64,000 bases of DNA from Crambe crambe (Eukaryota > Porifera > Demospongiae > Poecilosclerida > Crambeidae), in assembly GCA_963924555.1 (NCBI GenBank), contig OZ004583.1, forward strand, positions 806,001 to 870,000, given 5' to 3'. The position numbers and the translations under genes were made by a program. Under the pieces are notes generated by a model. That model had not been told where the DNA came from, did not search any database, and was given only the letters and a program-made list of their open reading frames with translations. This document shows, one piece after another, positions 17,607-30,900 of this stretch. How positions within the stretch are numbered: position 1 is the stretch's first letter; each line of letters opens with the position of its first letter.

Positions 17607-19229
17607 ATGGCTGAAGAAGACTACTCATTCGATGCTGATGCAAGTTCAGACGGACACCACTTTCATTCCTCTCCATCACCCGAAATCATTTCTATGGCCT
17701 CTCACTTTGAACCGGCATCCAATCACATGACTAAATCTGTAACGTTCTCTCGAGCAGAGAGTGCAAGTGAGTCCAGACATCCTAGATGTCATCGTAATCT
17801 AATGTCTGGAAAAAAGGGAAGTTCCTTTTCGGATACTTCAAGTAATGATGAAAGTGGTGATCTCTCTACCTGCTCCGAAAGTTGGGAGGAGGGTTGGTCT
17901 GCTGTCAATGAGCGGAAAGTCACGGAAATCACCCTCAACTTCTTCTACCAGCCTCGCACTTTGACCTTGCTTGCTGTGATCATAATAAGTTTGGTGTGTG
18001 CTGCATTTATGAGAGACGATGTATCCGATCGTCAGGCCAACGTGGCCTCAGGGGTGTACGCTTTGTGCATCCTTTTCCTCTCGATTGGTCTCCTTGTGTT
18101 CCCCAATGGTCCCTACACGCGTCCCCATCCAGCAATCTGGCGACTCGTCTTTGGAATAAGTTTTCTCTACTTCCTAGCCCTCTCCTTCCTTCTCTTCCAG
18201 AGCTACAAAGATATTCGAATCCTCCTCAGCTGGATGGACCCCAAGTTGAACTTATCCGAAACAGACAGCACCAAACTTTATGCTGTGGACTGCAGCTTCA
18301 CTTGGAGCAATTTATACAGTCGCATGGATGTATTCATCACCGCCCACTTTGTGGGTTGGATCTTCAAAGCTCTCCTTATAAGACATATGGGAGTCCTCTG
18401 GACTATTAGCATCATGTGGGAATGCACCGAGCTCTTTTTCGCTCACGTTCTGCCTAATTTTTACGAGTGTTGGTGGGATATGTTGATCTTTGACGTCCTC
18501 TTTGCTAATGGGTGTGGTATCTACGTGGGAATGTGTCTCTGCAAGAAGTTGGAAGTGAGGGAGTTCCATTGGGAGAGTATTAAAGACATCAAAGGCACGA
18601 AAGGAAAACTCAAACGAGCCGTACTTCAGTTCACTCCTCAGGATTGGTCCAAAATCCGCTGGCTGGACCCAAGCTCTACCTACATGCGCATTCTGGCCAT
18701 CTTTGTGCTCATCTTGATCTTCCAGGTCTCAGAATTGAACACGTTTCTTTTGAAGCATGTCTTTCTTGTTCCCACCAATCACTATTTAAACGTTGTCCGT
18801 TTGATCTTAATCACTTTGACAGCTGCCCCTTCAGTAAGGCAGTACTATTTATACGTGACAGACAAAACCTGTGTGAGGTTGGGGACGCAAGCCTGGGTGT
18901 ACTGTGCCGTTATGGTTGCAGAGTTGTTGATCTCGATTCGCCTTGGTGCTCCTATGCTACCATGTCCTGCTATCTTGTTTATGCTTGGTTGGCTGGGTGT
19001 GACCGCTCTGTTCAGCATCACCATGGTGCTACTGATCACAAGGAGCTCCATCAGGCAAATTTTTTCCAAGAATTGGAGGATTTTGTCCTCCAGTTCCAGT
19101 TCCAATTATCGTGGTTCCAATCTTGCTGAAGGAGTGAAATCAGAACCAAAAATCAACGGAAGGAAGAAAAGATTGAGGAAGAGGCACTTGCCACAAATCT
19201 CATCAAATCAAGTTGGCCCAAACTTTTAG
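17607..19229 (+). CDS. PTDSS1: phosphatidylserine synthase
   Basis: This is the base-exchange enzyme that makes phosphatidylserine from PC or PE in ER and mitochondria-associated membranes. The 540-residue coding region is a single exon. The ATG lies directly after a TTGCAG acceptor, which is why I start there. About 105 hydrophilic N-terminal residues precede NERKVTEITLNFFYQPRTLTL and several membrane spans. The catalytic core is easy to see: AHFVGWIFKALLIRH, then WECTELFFAHVLPNFYECWWD, with the conserved His, Glu, Asn and Asp. KRAVLQFTPQDWSKIRWLDP, SELNTFLLKHVF and RQYYLYVTD also match human PSS1. The basic C-terminal tail is typical. PSS1 and PSS2 cannot be separated with certainty by eye; the core looks closer to PSS1. 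Confidence 0.92.
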   Translation: MAEEDYSFDADASSDGHHFHSSPSPEIISMASHFEPASNHMTKSVTFSRAESASESRHPRCHRNLMSGKKGSSFSDTSSNDESGDLSTCSESWEEGWSAVNERKVTEITLNFFYQPRTLTLLAVIIISLVCAAFMRDDVSDRQANVASGVYALCILFLSIGLLVFPNGPYTRPHPAIWRLVFGISFLYFLALSFLLFQSYKDIRILLSWMDPKLNLSETDSTKLYAVDCSFTWSNLYSRMDVFITAHFVGWIFKALLIRHMGVLWTISIMWECTELFFAHVLPNFYECWWDMLIFDVLFANGCGIYVGMCLCKKLEVREFHWESIKDIKGTKGKLKRAVLQFTPQDWSKIRWLDPSSTYMRILAIFVLILIFQVSELNTFLLKHVFLVPTNHYLNVVRLILITLTAAPSVRQYYLYVTDKTCVRLGTQAWVYCAVMVAELLISIRLGAPMLPCPAILFMLGWLGVTALFSITMVLLITRSSIRQIFSKNWRILSSSSSSNYRGSNLAEGVKSEPKINGRKKRLRKRHLPQISSNQVGPNF

Positions 19230-19548
19230 TTATTTTAGAGTTCATTATTTATTTAAATACGTTGAAGTTTACTTTCAATATGACTCAATGAATCGCTAAA
19301 ATAATATATTCGCTAAAATAATAATGCGCATAATGCATAACTAAGTACTACTTATTATACTTGCGCATAATTAGAAATCACGTGAACTTGTTTTATGGTT
19401 AGCTAATAGGAGAATAAACTCGACAAGTTTAACTATTATTATAGCAGTGCATTAATCCTTTGTTGCTTGACTACAAACTGTATACAATCGATTTGTTTTG
19501 GTACTGTTTCCCGCACCTATAAAACCCCTGCCCCACCGGAAAAGAACC

Positions 19549-22500
19549 ATGGCGAGCTTCCAGTCAATAATGAAGAAGTTTCTGGAGTACTATGAGGCTC
19601 AGGACGAAGAGGTGCTGATCAAGGAGTTTATGGTGAGTCTATGTAGCTGCATTAAGTGGCGTAGGTGGCACTAAAAGGCAAGATTTAGTGTTTTGGTGGA
19701 GATATACGAGCCTATAGTTTGCAGCTGCCAGCACTTGAGGCTATCCGGAATGCTAAAACAAAACTGGTGTGAAATTCCTGGTGGATAGTGTATCATGTTA
19801 GGCATGCATTTTTTACCGATCATTAACTCCTGAATGGGTCTCTCCACACTGCATTTTCCTAGTCTCACATAGCCAGACCCGATTCTCAAGACTAGCATTT
19901 TCCCAATACCTTAGTGAAGGCTCTCACCCCAAGCTTTGTCTTCTCTTTCTTGAGGAAGGTTGGACCCGTCTGAAGCTGTTTACATCTATGGTGCTGTGTG
20001 GGCTGTATTGTTCTTGTGGTCTGCCGTAGTAACAGAACCTTGCTAATGGGGTCACATGAGCATTAGAAATGTGCACTCTTGTGTCATGACAAGTGCAGTG
20101 AAGTAGTGACCCCTTTCACCTCTTGCTTATTGACTGGTACCATCCAGCAGGTATTTATGAAGCCCCTCAGGACCCTTAGCTTGACTGGTACTATATAACA
20201 GGTATTTGAAACCCCTCAAGGCCCTTACTCATGGCTGGCTTGACTGACAGGCTCCCAGTCCCTTGTACTCAAGAGTGTGCTGCCATACATCTAACAATCC
20301 CTTGTTGCTAGAAATAAGAGATGCAAGAGGACATTCAACACATGAAACTGGTTTGACCATTTCTCTGAAACTGTTGGGATTTCTAACCTCCTGTTTATGG
20401 ATCATGTGATGATAGCCTTGGGGGCCAATTTGCCATTAGTTTGATACCATATAATTCTGAGTTTGAGGTTTTTCAAGAGTAAACATTCCTCTTCTAATTG
20501 ATATATGGGCATGCAAATTTGAGTGGGTGTTACATGTTGCCATCTGTCAATTGACAACATCAAAAAAAAATTCGTGTTTTTTCCTTGGTTGCTTTCTTGT
20601 GTGCTTGCGTTTCTTAGAATAACAAGATGGAGTTGTAGTTGTGAAGGAAAAGCATGATTGTGTGTGTCTCGATAAGATTAGCATATTAGCTTGCTTAAAG
20701 CAACATCACAGTGTGGAGTAGAAGTCTCTTTCCGCATTGAAACATCCTATCAGTTACAGAGCTGTGGGAGTAAATAAAATATTTCAAATGTTCAGAATAT
20801 AGGTACTGTGTACTGTGATAAAAAAACAGTTTTACAATGCATACAGAATTATATGGTGTGCAGCAAAGTCGTTTTCATCATCCTAGCAAGGCCAGTTTCA
20901 CAATTGAGTAGTTTGATCATGTCCTAGCAAGAAGAGATTGGGCCGGCAGTGCTCACAATAACAGTCAGTCACAGGACATTTTCCAGTCAATTTCTTCATT
21001 CGTCCGGTCATTTTCTGCCTTTGTCCGACTAATTTTTCTATTCTCTTAAAATTGCTATTAGATAATCATGTCCGGACAATACTAGAGTGTTACTGTGAGC
21101 CCTGGGCCGGTTCAATGCACAGGGGTCTGTCTAGAACTATAAATCTCTCCCACACACTTGATTAATTTGATTTGTGATTATTAATGTCCACTTTGATGAT
21201 ACCGCGCCTATATTATGCAGATGAGTAGTTCAAGCAAGAAGAAATTAGGCTGGTTCAATGCATGGGTGTCTACTATTATCCCCCATATACAGTATTCATT
21301 GATTCTAGTCTTGTCATTAATGTCCACTTTGATTTTAATATTATTAGTAGTTCAATCATGTCCTGTCAAGAAGAAATTAATGGACAGAGGTCTACTAGTC
21401 TCCCCCACACAATACAGTCTAGTGATTATCAATGTCCACTCTTTGATGACACAGACCCTGAAGTCTCTGTCACAGAAGTACAAGGAGAGCAACAGATATC
21501 CTGCCGACGCTGGCATCCTTCCCATCAACAAGAAGAAGAACAGATTCAAAGACATCTTACCTTGTAAGCTCTTTTTTATTACTTACTGTACTGTGAGACA
21601 ATCCCTGTCATTGGTTGGGAATTATTCCATGAGAGTTATCAATTGAGAGAAGTGCTGATGATTCTATGTGCACTATGTAATGCCATGTAGTCACAAGTGG
21701 CTTTGTAGTGAAGATTTGTAGCAGTCCTTAAAATGAAGGCTAAAAAGAGCATAGTCTTCAGATAAAGCAGTCGGTAATGTGGAAAATCATTTGCAATGAC
21801 AATGATCTGACCATGGCAAGAGTAAAGTAAACTGATAATATTTTGATTACCTTTTGACCAAATAGACTGTTGTAATCTTTACAATGAAGACCCTTAGACC
21901 TTTCCTGTGTGCCTCCATTTGTCCCTTCTGAATAGGTCTTGAATAGACTTGGAGATTGAGTTTCCTTAGCAGGAAATGGAGATCATTTATCATAGTTACC
22001 TTACACACACTACCAGCTGCACAGATCTACAGGTCCCTCCATCTGCAACTCCATTATGGTTTGTTGTTCCTTCATTCAGCTATTGCCTTTCATGCAAATG
22101 TTATTACAAGTGTGTACAGCACATCTGTTGTAATCACCTTCCATGAAAGAGAGTGTCAGAACCAGTATAACTTGGCAGAGTGTTCGAGGCGTCCTGTTGG
22201 AAATTTCAGTGAGGATTGAAATGATCTGACAAAATGTCAGACCATGGGAAGAGTTGATCGACCATATTATGATATGGTCTTTAAATAGATACATTCCTAA
22301 GTGCAATGGGATGTATTATGCCAATATGATGTCAGACCAAAGCAAATCTTGATCAGACATTTGACCTTTTGACCCAGTAAATGGCCTATGGCAGACTGTT
22401 ATAATCCTCACTGAAACTTGTCTGCTAATGCCTCTCTTAAGACCTTCCTTATAGACCCCTCCACCTTTGAGAGTGGTAAAGTACCCAACCCTCCAGTTCT

Positions 22501-24959
22501 TGGAGAGAAAAAAATTGGAAAGAGACAGCAAGCATTTGTGGGTAAGCCCCCTATTGTTAATGATACGTAAACCATTCTAAGTATAAACTCTGACCCCCTC
22601 CTTTGCCTCTGATAACTGTCACTACAGACCAGATAGTTCCTCCACATGTATGTATGTATGTGGACTTAATATGTTATCATCTATCTCTCTGCACTAAATG
22701 TATCAAGCAAATGAAGCTTGTTTATCCTTCACTTTCAGGACTGTTAGATCATTCCCAAAAGCCATTGAAGTAATCAAGGGCCATTACTGTCAAATGTTAG
22801 TAAAACACGTTCCTAACAGTAGGAAACATAATTCTGTGTGGGCTTAATTGTGTTGGGGTATGATCGTGAGATGGTGTCCTACCAGTAACATAATTATGGT
22901 GTTTATCCATTCATTAACAATTTGCTAGTATCTAACACCATGCCATCAGTCCACCCAGCTAGTTGGAAATGGGTACCTGGAATTTTCAGGATATAAGTCA
23001 ATTGGCTGTCTCTCTTCACACAGTGCCAAAAATGCATGCACACCTGGTCAAGTCATGGTGCTTGCAGCCAGTGTTCACAACCTCCTGGAGCCAGGCTAGG
23101 AACTTGTAGGACTAACTCAGAATGTAGAGAGAGAGAGAAAGAGAGAGAGAGAGATCTGTAGATCCTAGAACCCCTTTACCATCAAGCTGAGATGCATATC
23201 AAATAAAGCAGAGGTGGACTTGCTGGAGCACAACAACAATGAATGAGCTATGTGAAGAAGATTTTTTTTCCAAAATACTCCTGTGTACATGAATTACTCT
23301 CCCTAAACCAAATTGATAATAATAATAATCAAATTTACAAAATGACATTGTTACAGATTCCCCAAAATAAGTCAGTTTTTTCCACAAATGTTACACCAAA
23401 GTGTTTGGAGGTATCGTAGGCATGTACATAATACTGTGCAGTGTACCATATACCAGAGTCGAAGCAAGAGATCCGACTCAGTCACAGATCTTCTGATAAG
23501 AAATCTATAATAAGTGTCCTGTTATGATGTCCTGACGTGATATCCCAACGTAGTGTCCTGATGTGGTGTCCTGACACTCTCCACATTTGACAGGACATCT
23601 AATGTGATCAGCCATTTTGCCCTGTCCTGATAAATGAATGATAATAGGAAAATTTGGCCTGCAAATGTGCTGTGTCCTACTGTTCTCAGCAGCTCTGACT
23701 GAGTGGAGTGTCCTGTGATGAAATTTGGTACCTGTAGGTCATTCCTTGAAATGGTTGAAGTCACTAGTGAGTGGCTATTGTGTGTGATACTGACATCACA
23801 TCACATCATGTATGAGTTGCTTGCATGACTCAAGAACATGTGTTTTCTTTTGGTTCTGACATGTCACTGTAGGCGTCCTCACTGACATCATATCACATCA
23901 TGTATGTGTGTATGTGAGTTGCTTGCATGACTCGAGAACATGTGTTTTCTTTTGGTTCTGACATGTCACTGTAGGCGTCCTCACTGACATCATATCACAT
24001 CATGTATGTGTGATGTGAGTTGCTTGCATGACTCGAGAACATGTGTTTTCTTTTGGTTCTGACATGTCACTGTAGGCGTCCTTGTGTTTGTCCAAGTCCT
24101 AGCATTGTGTTATGACTGGGTTTGTGATAACAGGTATGGAAAGAAGTAGGTTTAAAAACAACAAGAGCCTCATTAAAGAGCACTTTGTCAGATGGTCCAT
24201 TGATGACCTGTCAAGGAGGTGACTGTTCTAATATTGTAGGTCATGATGAGTGAAACCTCCAGGTGACACTTGACTAAAGGATAACTTCAACACTTGAGAA
24301 TCGATTATTGTAATGATGATTGCATTGGTCAGTGTTGTCTTGATTGGTGTCAATATTTAGCTGCTGTGTGCAGTAACTTTGGGCAGACATGTACTTGCAC
24401 ACTATGTTTATGTAATTCACAGCACATGGAAGCCATAATACTGCATGCATGTACATGCCATAATGCATGCATGTACATGCCATAATGCATGCATGTACAT
24501 GCCATAATGCATGCATGTACATGCCATGATACTGGCATGGTGTGATGTTTATTTGCCTTTATATCTTGCAGTTGAGTACACACGTGTGGAGTTACATCCA
24601 GTGGAAGGAGTGAATGGCTCAGACTATATCAATGCCAACTATGTCATGGTGAGTTACATATATCCCTCCTCTTCTCCCGTCCCCTCCCCCTTTTCTCCTG
24701 ATCCCCCCTTTCTCCTATCCCCTCCCAATTTCTCCTGTCCCCACCCCTTTTCACTTCCCTCTTTCCTTCCTGTACCTACATCTCCTCTCCCTTCTTCCCT
24801 ACCCCTCCCCTCCCCCCCTCCTTTGACCCCCTTTGACTATGTCCTATACGTCCTATAGGGTGCTGATGACGAGATAGGCTACATTGCAGCCCAAGGACCC
24901 CTCCCAAACACAGTGGAAGACTTCTGGCGCATGCTCTGGTACCATAACATTGAGGCACG

Positions 24960-24997
<38 letters not shown>

Positions 24998-27900
24998 ACT
25001 AGTTATTTTTGATCCTTTGCAGGTTGTTGTGATGGCATGTCGGGAGGTTGAGATGGGAAAGAAGAAATGTGAGAGATACTGGCCCACTGTCCACCAATCC
25101 ATGGAAGTAGGCATCATCAAAATCACCACGGTAACTACAGTACATACAACTCGGGGTTCTCCCCAGGGTTTACTAAAGGCATGGGGGCAAGACCATGATC
25201 ACCATAAAAGGGAGGGGCCCAATGATTTCAAGATGGCTCCTGGCTGGTATGGAGAGAGAAGCTAGCCATTGCTTAATTAAATGGACTCCATTTATTCAAA
25301 TAGTAAGGCATAGTGGCAAGACATAAGGCATAGTGGCAAGACATAAGGCATAGGGGGAAGAACTGAAGGCATAGTGGCAAGACATAAGGCATAGTGGCAA
25401 GATATAAGGCATAGTGGCAAGACATAAGGCATAGGGGAAGAACTGAAGGCATACTGGCAAGACATAAGGCATACTGGCAAGACATAAGGCATAGTGGCAA
25501 GACATAAGGCATAGTAGCAAGACATAAGGCATAGGGGGAAGAACTGAAGGCATAGTGGCCCACTATGCCTTAAGATGTCTGGGGAGAACCCTGCAACTAG
25601 GGGAATTGGGGAATAGACCTGGTATAAATGTGTGTGGTGTTGTGATAACTCTGGCATGTGTTTATTGCTGCTGTAGTGTGGGGTGATCTAGTGTGCGCAT
25701 GCAGCAACCTATTAACATATAAAAACCAATTTTCTAGATTTAAAACTATCAAAGGTCAAAGTTCGGAATACACGTTGCGCCTGTGCAGTACTTCAACTGA
25801 TTTTTTTGCAGCTATTCTATCGATCAATTTCAAGGTTAAGAGTGGACGAGTTTGTTGTATAATTTGGTTTCCTACCTAGCTGTATAGTTTTTAGCTAGCT
25901 AAAGTGCCTGTCACAGTTGGTAAGCCAGGTAAAGAGAGCAGCTGTACTTCGTAAATGCCACTTCATAACGGGGGTGCAGTCGTGTTGTGTCAAAGTGGGT
26001 GTAGTTATGGTATTTTCATTATCCGAATATTCGCTTATCCTATGCTTTAAAAACTATTTGCCCAAATTACTAAAATAGTATTACACACCAAATATGAAGA
26101 GTGCCTGATGAATTTCACAGATGCTGCAACAGATTTCATTCTCAAGGTAAAATGTGTTGCATCTCAAAGACCGCTTGGATTTGATGACTAATTTTTGTTA
26201 TGAAGCTTCCTATACATTAATATTTCTATCAAAATTACGATGAGTTTTTATTGATTATATTTTACTTTTCTACATATCCACACAAGACCATGCATTCTGG
26301 AAATTCTAGAATAGATATGAACTAAAACAAATCGTAGACCTTACCTTGCAATTGGGAACTATGTTGTAACCAAGGCAGTGGTCAATGAAGCATACATCTG
26401 CAGCAGTCACTCCTAATAAGGAAGTATGGAAGTTTCAAGACTTACTCACCCTATAGGCAGCTGTCAGTTGCTGACAGTTTTTGTTCTAGTTATTGTATGT
26501 AAAATATTGGCTCATTCCCGTGCTTGGTTCCAGTGTCAGAGCAGCTGCTACTATTGTAGTTTACAATCATGTTATTTTAGCTGGGTAGTGTATGTTATTT
26601 TAGCTGGGTAGTGTTTGTGGTTAATTAGTGCTTACGTATTGGCACCCTTAATAGCAGGAGCTTATCACAATCCTGACAGGATCAGGGTATGATTAACACA
26701 GCCCTGATTTTGTTAGTGTGTGCATTTGAAAATGTCTGAAGAAGCTATCAAGAAAATCGAAGAGCAGCTCCAGTGTACCATCTGCCTTGACACCTACACT
26801 GACCCTAAACTACTCCAGTGCTTCCGTGTCTTCTGTAGAGACTGTCTGGTGCGACTGGTGGTCCGAGACCAGCAGGGACAGCTCTCCCTGACTTCCCCCA
26901 ACTGTCGTCATACCACACCCATTCTAGCCAATGAAGTGACAGGCCTCCAGTCGGCATTTCACATCAACCACCTCCTGGAAGCTTTATAAGAACTGAAGAA
27001 ACCCAAAGATACAGTAACCATTCAGGCAGGTGATGTGATATGCCCCAATCCTTCAAAGAAAGTCTCTCCTTACTGCTCTGTTCATGCTGATAAAGAACTG
27101 GAGTTATACTGTGAGACATGTGGGGAGCTAATCTGCTTTCATTGCTCATTACGAGGCCAAAAACATCACAGCCATGAGTACGACTTGATCAGCTCATGTT
27201 ATGAGAAGTACAAGAGAGAGATGACCTCATCACTGGAGCCAGTGGAGAAGCAACTCATGACTGTTAGGAGAGCATTGTGGGGAGATATCCGACCAGCGAG
27301 CAGTTATCGAAGCAGATATACATCGCACTACCCAACGACTCCATGAAATCATCGACGTCAGAAAGACTGAGTTGATAAACCAGTTACACCAAAAGACCCA
27401 GGAGAAGCTGAAAGGCCTTGCAGTCCAGAGAGACGAGTTGGTGACCATCCTGGCCAAGTTGAGCAGCTGTCTCGAGTTTGTGAGAGAGAGTCTGGAGACA
27501 AGTAGTCAGGGAGAAGTGATGAAGATGAAGACGACCATAATCAAGCAAGTGAAGGAACTGACTGCTACATTCCAACCAGACGTATTAAAGCCTAACACAG
27601 AAGCTGACATAGAGTTCATAGTTTCAATTGATGTCACTACAATGTGTCAGAACTATGGACGAATAGGTGTACCAGGAAGTCCAGACCCCTCACAATGCCA
27701 TGCAACAGGTAAAGGTTTGGAGGTAGCTGTGGTTGGAGAGGAATCTACTGCTTTCGTACAAACTAACAACTTGAAGGGTGAACCATGTGAGAAGCAAGTG
27801 ACATTGCAATGTGAGCTTGTGTCTGAACTAACAGGTGTCGTGGTGAGAGGCAACGTAAGGAGAACCAGTACGAGATCAACTACCAACCTACCATCAAAGG

Positions 27901-30900
27901 TACTCATCAAAATCAAGGACCAGCACATCAGAGGAAGTCCATTTCCTGTGACTGCAAAGATGCCTGTTGAGAAACTGGGTACTCCAATCCAAACTATTGG
28001 TGGTTTGAATCGTCCCTGGGGAGTGGCTATCAACAAAAAGGGGGAAATGATTGTAACTGAGTTTTGTGGACATTGTATCACAGTGTTCAGTCCCAGTGGA
28101 GAAAAGCTACAATCCTTCGGCACACATGGCTCTGATCTGGGACAGTTACATAATCCACGTGGTGTGGCAGTGGACGGCAAGGGGAATCTTCTAGTTTTAA
28201 TCATCGCATTCAAAAGTTTGCATCAGATGGCCTGTTCATTACATCTGTTGGTGCAAAGGGGGGAGGGTCTCTGCAGTTTAATAGTCCTTCTGGCCTTGCA
28301 TTCAATGCTTGTAACAATAAAATATACGTGGCAGATTATGGTAATAACCGTATTCAAGTTTTGAACTCTGACCTCACCTATTTCAGCACTTTTGGTGAGA
28401 TGGGAAGTGGCAAGGGACAATTTTATTTCCCACGTGGCGTGTCTTGTGATAGTGCTGGTAATGTGTATGTGGCCAATACTTTAAACCATCACATTCAAGT
28501 TTTCACTGCACAAGGGAAGTATGTGAGGATGTTTGGGCAACATGGTGGTGGTGGGGAGCTTGATAAACTGACTGGTATTGCTGTTGATGCTGATGGTGTC
28601 GTGTATGTCAGCGAGTATGACAATCATCGCGTCTCCTTGTTCACCTCCAAGGGTCAATTTTTAATGTCATTTGATGATGAGGTGGTGGGACCAAAAGGTC
28701 CTATTGGACTGTCAGTAGACATCAATGGTGTATTGTATGTATGTGACCACAGTAATAATTGTGTTCAGTTATTTTAAATGTGAAGACAGTCGTGCATTTA
28801 GGTCATTATCATGTTGTTGTTGTTGTTGTTGTTATTGTTGTTATTGTTATGTGTTAATAAAGAGAGTTGTATTACCAACAACAAAAAAAGTACTTTCTTA
28901 GTCGTATGAATGACTTCAGGTTCCAATATGTCAAAGAGCAGTGGCAGTGCTCTAGGTGTAACCTACTGGGACTCACTTTTCAAAGGTCACATGGTGCACG
29001 TGCAGGTGGTCCAGTTACCATAACAACATTACTCTAAACCTGGCAACATCTTGAAGGCACTAACACGTGCAGCACTATGAAGTTTTTGACTACAACTTGT
29101 TGTTAAACACTCTGTATGTTCCTTGTTTAAATCAGGAACTTTGCTATTCTCTGTCGCAATGTGACTTCAATGGCTTTGTAGGTGAGCATGTTGATCATCT
29201 TTACTTCCTAATATGGGAATGCATGTGTTGGCAGTGATTAGCGAGTCAAAAAATGTCTGAAGAAACTATCAAGAAGCTTGAAGAGCAGCTCCAGTGTGCC
29301 ATCTGCCTTGACACCTATACTGACCCTAAACTACTCCAGTGCTTCCATGTCTTCTGTAGAGACTGTCTGGTGCGACTGGTGGTCCGAGACCAGCAGGGAC
29401 AACTCTCCCTGACTTGCCCCAACTGTCGTCATGCCACACCCATTCCAGCCAATGGAGTGACAGGCCTCCAGTCAGCATTTCAATTCAACCACCTCCTGGA
29501 AGCTCTAGAAGAACTAAAGAAACCCAAAGATACAGCAACCAGTCAGGAGGGGGCAAAGGGTGACATAACACACCCTAAACCTTCAAAGAAAGTCTCTCCT
29601 TACTGCTCTGTTCATGCTGATAAAGAACTGGAGCTGTACTGTGAGACATGTGGGGAGTTGATCTGCTCTCACTGTGCACTCCGAGGCCAGAAACATCACA
29701 GCCATGAGTACGACTTGATCAGCTCATGTTACGAGAAGTACAAGAGAGAGATGACCCTATCACTGGAGCCAATGGAGAAGCAACTCACAACTGTCAAGAA
29801 AGCTCTGGCACATTTGGATGTACATTGTGGAGCGATATCTGACCAGCGAGCAGCTATTAAAGCAGATATACATCGCACCACCCAACGAATCCATGAAATC
29901 ATTGACGTCAGAAAGACTGAATTGATACACCAGCTGCACCAAAAGACCCAGGAGCAGCTGAAAGGCATTGCAGTCCAGAGAGACGAGTTGGAGACCATCC
30001 TGGCCAAGTTGAGCAGCTGTCTTGAGTTCGTGAGAGAGAGCTTGGAGATAAATAGTCAGGGAGAAGTGATGAAGATGAAGACGACCATAATCAAGCAAGT
30101 GAAGGAACTGACTGCTACATTCCAACCAGACGTATTAATATTTAACACAAAAGCTGACATAGAGTTCATAGCTTCAACTGATGTCACTGCAATGTGTGAG
30201 AACTATGGACAAATAGGTGTACCAGGAAGTCCAGACCCATCGCAATGCCATGCAGCAGGTAAAGGTTTGGATGTAGTTGTGGTTGGAGAGGAATCTACTG
30301 CTATCATACAGGCTAACGACTTCAAGGGTGAACCATGTGAGAAACAAGTGACATTGCAATGTGAGCTCATATCTGAACTAACAGGTGTTATGGTGAGAGG
30401 CAACGTAAGGAGAAGAGGAGAGAGCCAGTATGAGATCAACTACCAACCTACCATCAAGGGGAGGCATCAGCTACTCATCAAAATCAAGGACCAGCACATC
30501 AGAGGAAGTCCATTTCCTGTGACAGCAAAGATGCCTGTTGAGAAACTGGGTACTCCAATCCGAACTATCGATGGTTTGAATCATCCCTGGGGAGTGGCTA
30601 TCAACAGGAAGGGGGAAATGGTTGTAACTGAGTTTGATGGACATTGTGTAACAGTGTTCAGTCCCAGTGGAGAAAAGCTTCAATCCTTTGGCACACATGG
30701 CTCTGGTCAGGGACATTTTCACAATCCACGTGGTGTGGCAGTAGATGGCAAGGGGAATCTTCTAGTGGTTGATAGTTCTAATCATCGCATTCTGAAGTTT
30801 ACAGCAAATGGCCGTTTTATAGCAGCTGTTGGTGGACAGGGGGGAGGATCTCTGCAGTTTAATAGTCCTTCTGGCCTTGCATTCAATGCTTGTAACAATA

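Noticed and set aside
25273-25657. Minus-strand frames full of [16 protein letters not shown] repeats
   Set aside because: They are translations of a 20-bp tandem repeat inside a transposon relic, open in several frames at once.
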